A stretch of DNA of 64,000 nt from assembly GCF_003369915.1 (NCBI RefSeq), contig NC_046676.1, positions 21,558,001-21,622,000 on the forward strand, read 5' to 3'. Below are positions 27,971 to 40,029 of the stretch, piece after piece. The number at the start of each line of letters is the position of its first letter. The stretch's first letter is position 1. Under the pieces are notes generated by a model. The model saw only the letters and a list, made by a program, of their open reading frames with translations, was not told the origin of the DNA and did not search any database. A program made the position numbers and the translations under genes. The DNA comes from Drosophila miranda (lineage: Eukaryota > Arthropoda > Insecta > Diptera > Drosophilidae).

Positions 27971-28041
27971 TAATCAATAACAGCATCGATATCAATTTTA
28001 TAATCAATAACAGCATCGATATCAATTTTATAATCGATAAC
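27971..28041. repeat. 30-bp tandem repeat containing ATCGATAT
   Basis: Two identical 30-bp units (starting TAATCAATAACAGCATCGAT) and a partial third that begins TAATCGATAAC. Each unit carries an ATCGAT core. Confidence 0.85.
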
Positions 28042-28319
28042 CACCACTAGCGATCAGATTTGGCGATTTATCGAAGCACTGCCATCTCAATTGAATTTGT
28101 GGGGCAGATTTTTAAACAATCGATGTTTGAGAAAAAACATCGATGATTCACATTCAAAAAATGTATATTTGGCGCTCAAGTTTGGTGGGACTTTTTTGGG
28201 ATTTTCTCTGGGATTTTTCCTCGCCACAATGTCCTTTTTCCCCTCAACAATGTCCCTTACGGCGCATTCCATACTCACTTACGTTTTCTTACGTGTTATG
28301 CTGCTGGCAACATTCAATT

Positions 28320-29215
28320 TGTATGGGCCAGACTCATGTGCCGTGCACATACCCTGGGAAATGTATGTTATAGAACTGAGAAAATGTTTGTCATCTAATG
28401 CACCAATATAGGCCAAATCTATTCAGTCTCTGTTTTAAAGGTATTTCAACGATATTTTGAAGGTTTTGGTCTTCTTACAGAAACCAAGAATGGGTATCGG
28501 GATCGAGATATATTTATAGACCCTAATCATATGCATTAATATGTCCAAAACATAACAATCTGAGATCATTTCTATATTAATTACGTTTTTAAACAGCTTG
28601 GAATAACAGTTTCTTCATATATATCAACGAAATAGGGTATACCTGTGCCCAAACTCTGGTTGACGTGACATTTCATACTCACTTACGTTGCCACTGTTTT
28701 TTTGTTGATGCTTTTTTGCTTAAACCTTGCTTTCTACACCATACAATAAAAGAGAGTACTTAATAGTAGTCAATCAGGTAGAAAATGTATTCATTAATGG
28801 CCTAAAATTATGTGGGAAGAGCTAATGGTTTTAGTTAGGCAGCATTATTCAACGGAATAAAGAAATTGAACAATTGGAACGATTTTTCTCTTACGTTTAT
28901 TACGTTTCATTTGTTTGATCTTTTTCTCTAAAACCTTTTTTTAGACAAGATCCAATAAAAGCATGTATTAAGAATAAACCAGTTATGTAGAAAATAGGTT
29001 CATAAATCGTATAAAATTATGTGGGCATGGCCAAATGTTCTATATAGATGTTAATATTCGACGGAATATCAAAAACGAGGAATATGAATAATGATTGGTA
29101 TATTTTGAAAATGAGACCGTATATTTCGGTATTTATTTGAGTTGGTAATAACAACAATGAGTATATGTACGGTATGTTTTGATATTTTTGACGAAGTTTC
29201 GGTATATTTCTGATT
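28320..29215 (+). repeat. dispersed repeat, copy A
   Basis: This segment is similar to copies B (40030-40790) and C (54620-55215) in the same order and orientation. Shared blocks are: a short frame reading IPWEM-x-(I/V)IEL-x-KCLSS at 28348-28410; GGGTATCGGGATC at about 28491; TAATTACGTTTT; a GTAGAAAAT...AAAATTATGTGGG block that occurs twice in this copy (about 28780 and 28988); AATATCAAAAACGAGGAATATG at about 29066; and a GGTATATTTCTGA tail near 29201. It ends about 45 bp before the Orc4 start codon. I cannot assign it to a named transposon family. Confidence 0.7.
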
Positions 29216-29259
29216 GTTGTATTTAGCGTCGCGTTGAAAATAAATAAATAAATAAAATA

Positions 29260-30687
29260 ATGCCGGAGGATGCCCAGGAATTGAGAAAAGCTAGGCGCTT
29301 CCTCAAAGAGCGCCTTCAGCGGGACTACACCACTCTGCGAGGCTACAAAGAGGAGCGCTCCAATGTGCGCCAATTGCTGCAGCGTACCGCGGAAATGGGA
29401 GAATCTAACTCCTTGCTGTTGATTGGGCCGCGCGGCGCTGGAAAAACGACGGTATGATAAAATGAACTTTAATATATTTGTATCTGAAGCTAACCAAAGT
29501 CCTTGCAGCTCATAAATGCAGTGCTGACAGATCTACTAGTCAACAGATCGTTCGTGGACAACACGCTGATAGTGCATCTCGACGGGAATCTGCATACAGA
29601 CGACCGCATTGCTCTGAAGTCAATTACGGTGCAGATGCGGCTGGAGAATGCAGCCGACGGCAAGGTCTTTGGCTCGTTCGCCGAGAATTTGGCTTTCCTT
29701 TTGCAGTGCCTCAAGGCGGGAGACAAGAAATCCAAGAGCGTTGTCTTTATTCTGGAGGAATTCGATCTGTTCTGTACACATCACAACCAAACGCTGCTGT
29801 ACAACCTCTTTGATGTCTCGCAGTCGGCCCAGGCACCGATCTGTGTGCTGGGAGTGACCTGCCGCCTGGATGTGATCGAGCTGCTGGAGAAGCGCGTCAA
29901 GTCGCGGTTCTCGCACAGACAAGTGTTTCTGTTCCCCAGTGCCGACCAGTTTGAGGCGTACACAAATCTCTGCCAAGAGCTCCTTTTGATACCCAGCAAC
30001 AGTGAGCTAAAGGCGAGTGCCGACCGCATCGACAGCCTGTATCTGCTCAAATCGGAAGCTCTCAACTTTAATCGCAACCACTTCGATGGCGTGGAGTATG
30101 AGTTCGACAACAAATTCGTTGAAAATTGGAACAAGTACCATGCCAAAATGCTCAAATCCTCACAGGCCCAAAAAACATTTCAGATGCTCTACGATTTCGA
30201 CATCAGCGAAGCATTCCTGAAGAACTTCATATTTCGTCTGGTAGCGCAACTAAAGCCAGATGCTCCCTACATCACTGTCGACCAGCTGACGGTCCTGTCT
30301 GCCCAATACGAGGGCGATGACAAGATCGACCTGCTCTGCGGCCTCTCTGTGCTGGAGCTGTGCCTCATCATAGCCATCAAGCATCATTCGGAGATCTACG
30401 ATCGGGATCCTTTCAACTTTGAGATTGTATTCGCGCGCTTCTCCAAGTTTGCCAAGATCTCAACCACAATGCAGAGCGTAGAGCGTTCGATTGTCCTGAA
30501 GGCGTTCGAACATTTGCGAATCGGGGAGCTGATCATGCCGCTCTCAAACAGCGGCGTGGGTAAGGTGCAGAAGGAGTTTGAAATGCACAAAATGGCCTTG
30601 ACTTACGGCCAGATTCAGCAGGCGGTTCAGCGGTACCAGGCCTTGCCCACGGAGGTGGCTCAATGGGCGCAAAGCTCGCTCATCTAG
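29260..30687 (+). CDS. Orc4: origin recognition complex subunit 4
   Basis: Exon 1 is 29260-29451 and exon 2 is 29509-30687, with a 57-bp intron; the product is 456 residues. The AAA+ ATPase core is visible: Walker A GPRGAGKTT (residues about 56-64, split by the intron right after the T) and Walker B VFILEEFDLF at about residues 144-153. Arg-rich sensor-like segments and a C-terminal winged-helix region (RIGELIMPLS, FEMHKMALTYGQIQQAV) follow. Orc4 is part of the six-subunit ORC ATPase that binds replication origins in the nucleus and loads Cdc6/MCM. The length matches the family. A poly(A) signal AATAAA lies near 30755. Repeat copy A occupies the space where the promoter should be. Confidence 0.95.
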
Positions 30688-30954
30688 TAAGGGATCTTTC
30701 TTGATCCCACCAATTCCTTAATCTTTTATCTTATTTATTTTTGTAATAATTATAATAAATTAGGTTTTTATATTCAACTTGTGCTTGTTCTTGTTCTGTA
30801 TATAACGAATTTCTATATATGTATGTATTCAGGTCAGGCTGAGCTCTTATCTGGTCCGAGTCGAAGCGGATCGATAATGTTAATTCCTGGAGCCACCCGC
30901 ATGTGGTTTTTTCAGACCCATCCGAAATATCTCAAAATGTGGGTGACTTTCCAA

Positions 30955-30962
30955 TATAAAAG
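30955..30962 (+). promoter_or_regulatory. ETH: TATA box of the ETH gene
   Basis: TATAAAAG sits 55 bp before the ETH start codon, which places the transcription start near 30985 and gives a short 5' UTR. This is typical of endocrine peptide genes. Confidence 0.7.
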
Positions 30963-31009
30963 ACGTTGCGGTGGTCACAGCAGTCACGCTAACTTGGAGT
31001 GTCATCAGC

Positions 31010-31693
31010 ATGAGATCCTTAACTGTCCTAGGAGTTATCCTCGTGCTGGTGCTCGTGGCCACCAGCCAGGCAGATGACAGCCCAGGATTCTTTCTGAAGA
31101 TCACCAAGAATGTCCCCCGCCTGGGTAAGCGAAGCGAAAGCTTTGGAATGAAGAACCTGAAGACCATTCCGCGCATAGGACGAAGCGAACAGCAGGTGAG
31201 TGACTACCCAATAAACCTTTTCCCAACATTGCTCTCAAAACTATTTATTATCCTGTAGACCGCTGTGACACCTCTGCTGACCTGGCTCTGGGATGTCGAC
31301 GTGTCGCAGCCCAGCAAGCGGCGCCTGGCCACAGGTGAGGCAGCTGGCCAGGAGCGAGAACTGACCGTGGTTCAGCCGGTAAATGCCAATACCCTGATGG
31401 AGCTCCTCGACAACAACGCCATTCCCAGCGAGCACGTGAAGTTTGTGCATTGGAAGGACTTTGATCGCGCCCTCCAATCGGACACAGATCTGTACGCCAA
31501 GGTCATTCAACTGGGCCGCCGCCCCGACCATCGTCTGAAGGAGGATCTCAACTTCAACAGCTACGTGCCCATCTTTGAAAGCAACGGCGACCAGAACGCC
31601 CCCTTCATGATGTACAACAACAACGAGGACCGGGATCTGTATGGCGGAGGCAATCGCTACGATCGCAACTTCTTAAAGTACAATCATTTGTGA
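31010..31693 (+). CDS. ETH: ecdysis triggering hormone prepropeptide
   Basis: Exon 1 is 31010-31195 and exon 2 is 31259-31693; the product is 206 residues. A signal peptide (about residues 1-22, VILVLVLVATSQA) is followed directly by ETH1 (DDSPGFFLKITKNVPRL), then GKR (amidation glycine plus dibasic cleavage). ETH2 (SESFGMKNLKTIPRI) comes next, then GR. Both hormones end in PRL/PRI-amide, the signature of ETH. They are released from Inka cells and act on the ETH receptor to start the ecdysis motor programme. The rest of the precursor (about 145 residues) has no obvious second amidated peptide. The intron falls 11 nt after the ETH2 amidation glycine. A poly(A) signal AATAAA is at about 31842. 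A start 13 codons upstream would precede the signal peptide and is rejected. Confidence 0.96.
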
Positions 31694-33426
31694 GGAAGAA
31701 GTGACATATGATTCAACAGTGAGAGCTCTCTTTAGGCATCTCTGGAACTGTAGGTGTCCGTCCGAGAAATCTTTCACTGCTTATACCATATGCGTGTGTG
31801 TTTGTGCATTGCTAATGTCTTTTTAAGTGCGCAAATCTTGAAATAAAGTCGAGAATACCAAAGACCATTGCTCTGGAGAGCCTTTCATTATCGGGTCCCG
31901 GAAGGCAGTCCAGGCCCCCAGTCTCTGACTGATTGCAGTCCATTAACGGTACGGTTCTTCTTCTGTGGCACCGTATAATCGCCCTGGGGATGTGTCAACA
32001 ACCTAACGGCTTTCTTCCTCCTCTCTTTTTCTTTTGAAACGACTCAATGGAACGATTTCTGCTTATCAAATTTATGTGACATTATATATATTAGGAATTT
32101 CCAGCCGTCTTTAAATACAATCGCATTCCTACGGGGAGTTGGGGATCTTTTCGGGACTGGTCAACTGGCTCACCGCATTTTGCTTTATAATTCAATTAAA
32201 TGAAGTTCACGCAAATTGAATTCGCAAACAGGATCGTGTCCGTCTGGCGCCGAAACATATTAGGATTTGATGTATTTATTTTGTTTAATTAGCGATCCGT
32301 TGTTAAATATTTGACATGCTATTGTTGCTGTTGACCAGAATTCACCAGCCCAGCCTGGCAATTAAAAGACCATAAACAATTGGAAATTACAATCCGGGCT
32401 CGAACTCTGTATATCGGGACAGACTCCATGACGACTCCACAAACTTGACTTTGAAATTTTTGCAATGCCCGGCATTGCTGTTTTTGTTTTTGATTTTTCG
32501 AATTGTGTTTTTTTTTTAATTTTTATTTTTAGTGCAAGCGTAGAACAAACAAGTTTGCTATGAGAGCGAGAGAGAAAGAAAGAGCGAGCGCGAGAGAGCA
32601 GAAGAAGCTTACAAAGCTGCATATATTCATGCAAGGTGAGGAACTTTCAAAAAGCCCTCTTAAAGTTTCTCGTTAAATATGCCGCACAAAACAGGGGTAC
32701 CGGGGACCGAGGCTGCCTTACCTTTATTTGCATATACCTTTGACAAAGCCAACACAACACACACTCTTCAAGCGCAGCTTACTCTCCCGCTCCCATTCGC
32801 GTACATTCGCGCTCGCTCTCTCCCCACCCAAGCTTGGAGCATAAATACGTGTGCGCTTGCGGCTTCGATTGAAGAAGACTAACAGACATTGTCGTTGCCG
32901 GTTTTGTCATCAACGCTGTTGTGGTGTTTTAGTGGAATTTCGACGGATATACGGGTATACGTGATCGTGTTAAAGGCGCCTCCCACTCCACCGCACGCGC
33001 CCCCCTGATATGTGAAACGAGCTTTTTGCGTTTCAAGCTGCGACGAACAAAAGAAGCAACAACAAAACCAATAGATAACACAAAATTAGCCACGCTTGTT
33101 GTTTCGGCCAATTCAATTAAGTGCGAACAAAAGAAAGTCCAAGCCCAGTCCGGGGACCAAGTGATAATCTATCAAATGGACCACAAAAGCGTTTCCTAAT
33201 TAAGCCCGAAAACCCAATAAAAAAAAATTAGCCCCGAAAAAGAAAGTCTACGCTGGACACAGGCATTACACAACAAGAGCGTGCAATTGACCCAGGCCAC
33301 GGAGCATACGGTGCAGAGCACGGATCAAAGGCAGTCAGCGTCAACCTATTGCTTAGTGTGCAGTACGCAATACGCAACCTCCCTCCCTGCCCCCAGCAAA
33401 AACAACAGTTATTCCACAACACAACT
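31694..33426 (+). other. intergenic DNA and probable long 5' UTR of the next gene
   Basis: This stretch holds the ETH 3' UTR, AT-rich spacer and a GA-rich tract at about 32563-32600. A TATA-like CATAAATA at about 32840 would place a start near 32870 and give the downstream secreted-peptide gene a leader of about 550 bases. No ORF in it is convincing. Confidence 0.4.
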
Positions 33427-36400
33427 ATGACGACTGCGGTGAAAGTAATCTTGGCCTGGTGTCTGGTGAGCGCATTCGCCATGCAAATGGGATCGACATC
33501 AGCCATACCAATTTGGGAGTTTTTGACGCGCAACGAAAAGGTAAGAGCCAGACGGAACACTCAATCGGAGAGATATTCAATATATATTGTATGAACATGC
33601 GATTTCAAAAGCTATGAATCAGAGTCCCTAAAATCCACATCCACAATTTTGAAAAACTAAAAAATGGGTTTATAGCTTCCTCTCTTCCTGTCAACGCTAT
33701 ATTTTCGAAAGTCTCAAATGAAGTGCTAATTGAAAAAAAGAAAGCTTTCAGATCTCTAGATGCGTTCAGTATTCAGAAATGTATGGAGACTTCAATAACA
33801 CCTCGTATTCCGAGAGAACAGCTGCTTTAGTTATGATCGGAATCACCGGATTGTCCTTGGCATTGCGCATCTGTTGAATCTAGCACGACACTGAATGCCT
33901 AAGTGGAACATAATCGATATAAATATGAGTATTGATATTGATATTGTGATAACTTCAATGAGCATCGTAAACATACTAATTTTTGCATATTAACGGGGCT
34001 TTCTGCTTCTGCTTCTTGTCTTTTCTTGTTAGCGCGTGTTGGTCGCAATATGCATAGATACTCGTATCGTTGGATCGGTGATCTAGCAGTGCTCCATGCT
34101 GAAATAAAAGCAATGAAAACAAAAGAAATTAATATGGAATATAAATGGATAACAAGACTCTGCTCGATGGCATCTTCAAAGTCAGTTGGCAGTGAGCGGT
34201 ATTTGGTCGCTCATTTGCATAACTTTACCGTATTCGGTGCCCCCCTTTGGGGGCGCTGACAAAGAAAACACAATATACAATATATACTTCAGATCAGAAG
34301 AACACGGACACAGTCCTTGGCATAAATATGCCCCAAGCAGACTGTGAGTGTGATCTTGACATTGTGCGTTATCAAAAATGCGGCAAATACTTCGCGCCAA
34401 TTGCCCATGATAATGACCATCGTTAGAAATACCGGCTGAGCCGGTCTACTTGTTTCGTTCGGTCTGAGTTTGTTTCGTGAAAATAGACTTCAAGACTTCA
34501 CGCGATTCCCACTTTCATTCCCCTTGCTTCGAGCAGGTTCGATGCTGAGACTCTGTTTCAGCTCCCAACTATTGCCAATATATACAATATACATATATGC
34601 ATATCTCGTTTTCTCAACCGATGAGCACCGCTCTGCTGTTCCCCCATAGAAAGGTTATCGGGGCGAGCTAGCCAATTCAAAGCAGCCTTCCGAATTAGCC
34701 AAAAACAGGTGGGACGCAAATGAGCTACGAGCGGAGTCACCAGAGCATGGCCCAAACATTAATTTCCATTTATGGCAAACAACGGTTTCAATTTACATTT
34801 GCAATTGCTGTAAATTGGCCGAAACCCCTTTCCACCCCCACCCGCCCCCTCCGTTTTGAAAGGATGAAAAACAACTAAAAGCTTTTCACTTTTCTGCACA
34901 AATGTTTGTGCAACAAAGCGTGACAACACTGCAGCAATTTTCTCTTCTGTTTGTTCATTTTTTAGCTGTTGTTTTTTGGTTAATGAACTCCAAGGCGGAG
35001 TTTGTTTCAAGAGAAATATAAATACATTTGCTGGGATCTTTTTTTTTTGCATGTGTTTATTAATTAATTGTTGGATTTCAATGTACGAGGTGTATACTCG
35101 TATATAGCGATTTGCCCAGTCATTAGACCTTTTTTGCGTTTTCTTTTTTGGCAGCGCATCAATCTGAAAACCTCTTTTTTTGTGCTGGTGCTGACCGCTA
35201 AGCACGCGAACTGCGCCTTAAAAATCAAAGCTCCGAACAATAGAACCCCAGAGAACAGAACTGAACAGAACACAGTGTAAGCTGATCCAGCTAGAACTGA
35301 TTGTATGCCATATCCGGCACCCCCGCAAATGAGAAAATAATCTCGGAAAAAAAGCCCATTATATGCCAAAAAAAATAGCAACGCAATTCTCGATTCTAAA
35401 GGCGGGAAGAGAACAAAACAAATGTTGGGTTATTGATGATGACGGGTATTGCTTATGTAAATCTCTAATTGCAATTAAAATTCACTTTCCAATGCTGCTA
35501 CCCCCAGCGGGATCCATTAATAGATGGGGGTTTCTTCTTCCTGTTTTTGATGCTGTAGTTTCTTTCGACGATGCTACTTTTTACCGTTTGCAAAGCTTTC
35601 GATTTTTCGATTGCAAAAATAAAAAAATAAAAAACATCCATTCAACATTCGGCTTTTTGGGGCCTTTATGTTTTTTATGGATGCAAACGCGTTTAGCCGG
35701 TTTGCGGCTCGAACTTCAATAAATAAATTATGTTCGCATTACGTTTTTTTTCGGGTATTTACGTAAAATATGTTAAGATATCGCCGCAGATACAACTCGT
35801 AATGGGAACGAACCCTTTTTCCAAAGTGGCTAATCGAACGGGACCAGGTCCATAGCATTCCAGAGGAGACAACTCCGCTCCGGAGTCTCATTACGATTTC
35901 TTCAAGCTGCTCTCTGCCGTTGTTTTTTGTATGTTATGAAATGATTCAGTTTTTTGTTTATTTCTTTTGTTGGCCATTTCGATGTTTCATAATGTAACCT
36001 GCGCATATCAACAGGTTATTGAACTGATCCGTTGAAACGCCTCCGCCAAGGCGGTTGAGGAGGAAGATCTTTGATAGCTTTGTTGGGCCTACGCCCATTT
36101 ATTTGTAGTTCGGGAAGCTACCAGATACCAGAACAGCGACAGCCTAATCGGAATCTTCTCTCATCTTTGGTTTTTTTCAGTTTTAATTGAATATTCCTCC
36201 ATATTTATGTTTATATGGGAAAGTCGAGTCAGAGATTTAAGATTAGTTGCGGGCCAAGAGAAATGGTTTTAGGCCAAGATCAATTCATTCTCTAGACGTT
36301 CCCGTAATTGCATTCGATGTCAGCTTGATCACTTAGCTGGAAGGCTAATAAACTACAGCCTCCGCGACGATCTTAAATCTACATATCTATATATAAAAAT

Positions 36401-39075
36401 ATATAGTATGTGTGTATGAAATGTGCATACATTATAGAGGTGTATTCTGTACGTGACTTTGACAACTCCCGCAAAAGGCTGATTGGAATTTTTACCTTAT
36501 ATTTTTACACCGTTTATATGCCATAAATTATTTAGATAATATTTTGTTTTTGCTCACATTTGTTTCTTTAATGTTTTGTTTTTTTTTTTTATTTTGGAGT
36601 TCTGGCTAATTATTTAATTGTGTCAGGGCCTGGACCATAAAATTTTGACAGAGTTATTCGAATCAGATAACCTGCTGCATGACGTACTTTATTTTACATA
36701 TAAATACGTACTATACAGTGCGTTTCATAGTTACAGATAGACTAAAAAAGATAAGTATAGACCTGAAAGCACTTTGAAAGCGGTTGGATTATATTTCGAG
36801 CTATTTCTGATAGGTCCAATCATAGATGATGATTAGCTCGAAGGTCCATTCTATAATCTGTCTCCTCACGATAGGTTTTCTTATCCTTGTTCTGCGTTAG
36901 ATCGATTTATTATTGAATAGGTTGGAGTTTCAAAACGGTACATGGTATTCGGCCTAGCCTCAATCTTTTGCGACGTGCTGTACTTTTGCACTTGTCGGAA
37001 TGGAATTGAGTAATTTGTTGTTGCCACAAGTGCATGAAATGTTTAGCTTTAAAAAACACTAAAAACACAAAGCGATAGAGACAGACAGAGATGGAGAGCT
37101 GTAGAGCGTGTGCGAAAGAGATAGAGGGATGGTGATGCATATTCGTATCAATTGCATTTTACATTTTGCACACGTTTCTGTGCACACTGCTGTTCGTCTT
37201 GGCCTGGCTTTTGGCTCTTGGCTCTTGGTAACGGTAATTCGTAAGTTGAGCTTCATCCAACAGCACACCTTTGCCCCCTCCCCACTGCTGCTGCTGCTGA
37301 TGATGATGATCGTCTCCTCCATTATGCAAACGGCGTAAAATTGTAAAACGCCGAAACGAATCCAATGCAAATGAAGCTCTTTCGTGCGCGCCGATGTATG
37401 GCTGTATGCTCGATGGAAGGGGATCAAGGGTGCCCCCGGGACGCTAGACACTAGACACCTCCCCAAAGCATACCATAATAAACAATGACCCAGAATTGAT
37501 TCCCAGATCTTCTTACTTTCATTGCGTGCGATTCTGTTTTTCCCGTTCATTTGTTGATCTGTTTTTTTCGGACGGTGATCGGTGCTAATAGCCGTGAGGG
37601 AAGATCCGGATTTGGATACAGTATTTGGGGAGTTTCTGTAAATTTATTATCATTGGATTAGCATCGAACGACACACAGCTCAACCGCTTGACGTCACCTA
37701 TGAGAAGATGGGGATATCTGTGAAATTCCACCGCAGCCAGAGACGCAGAATGTGTCATCTATGTAGAACATTCGGTGCTAATTAAAAGTCCATTCAACGC
37801 TCCGCTAGCCACGAAGAATGGACAATGAGGGGGGCCGCTCAGTTTGGCTACTGAACCGTAAACCCATCCACAGCAGCGCCAGCGCCGGCTCCAGCGGCAG
37901 CCCCAAAGTGGAGCACACCCACGCCCCATGGCAGCAGATGCTTGCCTTCGGTAGGGGATTGCGAGACAACATGCGAGAGGCTTTCGAAATGCATTTCGTT
38001 TGTGCAACGAAAGTGCAACCATCCCAGCGCTTCGCTACTCCCCTGCCACCGCTGACACACACACACGCACTGCTGCTACTGTCATTGCCTAATCTAATCC
38101 ACCCTCTGGCCTCTTTTTTGCTTTGCAGATGTCTTACCTGTACTCCACCTTTGCCCAGCTGGTTAGCGTGCACTGCAAATCGACGGTGGGCGGCGGACTC
38201 CCGGTGAACCAGTGCAAGCATAATCTACTCGGCTACGGCTACGAGAAGCTGCAGACACTCTCAGACGCGCAGCTGGAGGCACTCGATCCCTATCAGCGCG
38301 ATGCCAATGAGCTGAGTAAGTACTCGTGTCGCGTGGGAAGGCAGACCAGGCCAGAGCAGACCTGGTCTGGCCAGACGCTGGCTTCCGCATCAGAACTTCC
38401 GCACTGCAGAATCAACGTGTGGTCCAAGTAGTACGTGATCTGATTTCTGTTTCTCTTCCCGTCCGTTTCTTCTCCGCAGTCTGGTCATCGATCATGCGGG
38501 AGCATCCGAGTGCCACACTGATCACCACGCGGAAACCGCTGCCGCCGGTGCCCACGCCGCCAGCCTCCTCGCTGATCATCCTCACCCACCAGCAACTGCC
38601 GCAGCAGCAGGCGGCGGAGTCCAACGCGAACCCGCTCTTCGACAGCAATAACGAGCAGAAGCACCAGTATGCCATGGACATGGATATGGCCTACGGCTTT
38701 GGGTCTTCCTCTCCAATGCATCCCCAACAGCAGCAGCAGGCTAGCAGCGAACTGCCGATGGCCCTTGCCCTTACTGGAGAGCCGCCAAAGACCTACCTGA
38801 GCGGGCCACTGGTTTTCCGGCTCCGACCCGATGGCTCGCCCGTGGAGGAGGACCAGAACCGGCCGCTGCCCCACGACGACGACCTGGACATCTTCCGCCT
38901 GGGCCTGGCCGCAGCTGGAGCCGGAGGTCGGCCGCGCGCCACCATCCCCAACAGGCACCGCAAGATTGCCACGATCAGTGCCCTGAAGCAGCAGCACTTC
39001 GCCTCCATGCTCCAGCGTGACCTGCAGCCCCCCCACCAGATACAGAGGCGACTGTTCCGCCAGCAGCTGGCGTAA
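33427..39075 (+). CDS. secreted precursor protein, neuropeptide-like, unidentified
   Basis: Exons are 33427-33540, 38129-38315 and 38480-39075; the product is 298 residues. A signal peptide ends around TSA, giving a mature start IPIWEFLTRNEK. The second exon encodes a compact, conserved-looking block with two cysteines (VHCKSTVGGGLPVNQCKHN) and an acidic helix (LSDAQLEALDPYQRDANEL). The third exon is mostly low-complexity (Pro, Gln, Met/Asp), then has a distinct YLSGPLVFRLRPDGSPVEED block, an acidic DDDLDIF segment and an Arg/Gln-rich end. Small, secreted, two-Cys and with a huge first intron, it resembles a regulatory peptide precursor. It may be the fly gene called space blanket, but I cannot confirm that from memory. 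Splice phases fit exactly. A poly(A) signal AATAAA lies at about 39359. Confidence 0.75.
33541..38128 (+). other. 4.6-kb first intron of the secreted precursor gene
   Basis: The intron starts with GTAAGA after the exon that encodes the signal peptide and ends with TTTGCAG. It is AT-rich with scattered short ORFs on both strands, none with splice or protein support. I see no nested gene. Its length relative to the neighbours suggests it carries enhancers. Confidence 0.6.
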
Positions 39076-39359
39076 GACCCACACGCCTGATGGCGTAGCC
39101 CTAGATATAAGTCTTTTGTGTGAGGATTGAATGTGATACAATATATATCTGCGTGCATGGATGAGTGCGTATGGTGGAGTGTGCCTGAGAGCCTTCCCTC
39201 GTTTTAGTTGAGGAGGAGGAGCAGGAGAAGACACTTCTTGGATGCACTTTGAGCTTTAATGGAATTTCGACCGTATTCGTACAACGTTTAAGTTTTCTTT
39301 AATTTTATTTATTCGCGTGCATTAGCCGTAAGATCAAATACAAGTAGAGATTCTTGAAT

Positions 39360-40029
39360 AATAAACCGCATAATTATTATCATTATTATTTGCTTGTTAA
39401 TTCTGAATGGTTGGAGATCGTCGTCTGCACTTGACGATCCCAACAAAGACGGAGATCTGGGAGCTCTGGGAACCGGTTGGACATGTTAATGATGAAAGTC
39501 GCATCTTTGGCAATCCAGTTCCTTGTCGCACACACCCATCGCATGCCCATAAGCTGCACGCGAAAGCCTTATTAACCCAATTCGTGCCTGGAAACCTACT
39601 TAAAGCCGAACAATGGAGATGTGCAGCCCGCTCGATGGGAGGGCAGATCCGGTTTGACACTCTCCTAATCCCCCGAACAATTAGAACCCGCCGAGTTTGG
39701 CAATTACAATGCGATGTAACTGGTTGGGCCGGCTTCCCGTGATGGGCACATCAATCTCGGATATCCGACAATGCCGCCTTAATTGGGAACGTACGTCACC
39801 ACAGCTGAATGAATGATTGGCGGAATTTCCAAAAAGGCAATTGGCTTACTCCCATTAACTGGCATTAACTTATTCGTTCAAAAGAGAAATAACAATTCGT
39901 CAGATAAGGGACCGACGGCACGTTTTGAAATCCGACAGACGACTCCAGTTCTAACGGAAATCGATAAAAATATCGATTGACATGAAAGCGAATCCTCTAC
40001 TTACCGTTAGATCTGGCCTTTTTGAAAAT
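39360..40029. other. intergenic DNA
   Basis: A 111-codon ORF at 39407-39742 has no start context, splice sites or recognisable protein and is not called. An inverted pair ATCGATA...TATCGAT lies at about 39960-39976. Confidence 0.5.

Larger units (their letters stand above)
27607..28319. other. AT-rich intergenic DNA with DRE-like sites
   Basis: I see no gene here. A perfect DRE palindrome TATCGATA lies at 27911-27918, and ATCGATA-type sites recur to 28040. An ORF runs from about 28200 into repeat copy A but has no clear start, and I do not call it. Confidence 0.5.

Noticed and set aside
28091-28411. 106-codon ORF running into repeat copy A
   Set aside because: It lacks a good start, and only its last 20 codons are shared with other copies. 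The upstream part is AT-rich with no conservation evidence.
37059-37550. 163-codon minus ORF in the big intron
   Set aside because: Low-complexity Ser and His runs from triplet repeats, no splice or start support.
39407-39742. 111-codon ORF between genes
   Set aside because: No similarity, no splice sites, and no promoter motif nearby.
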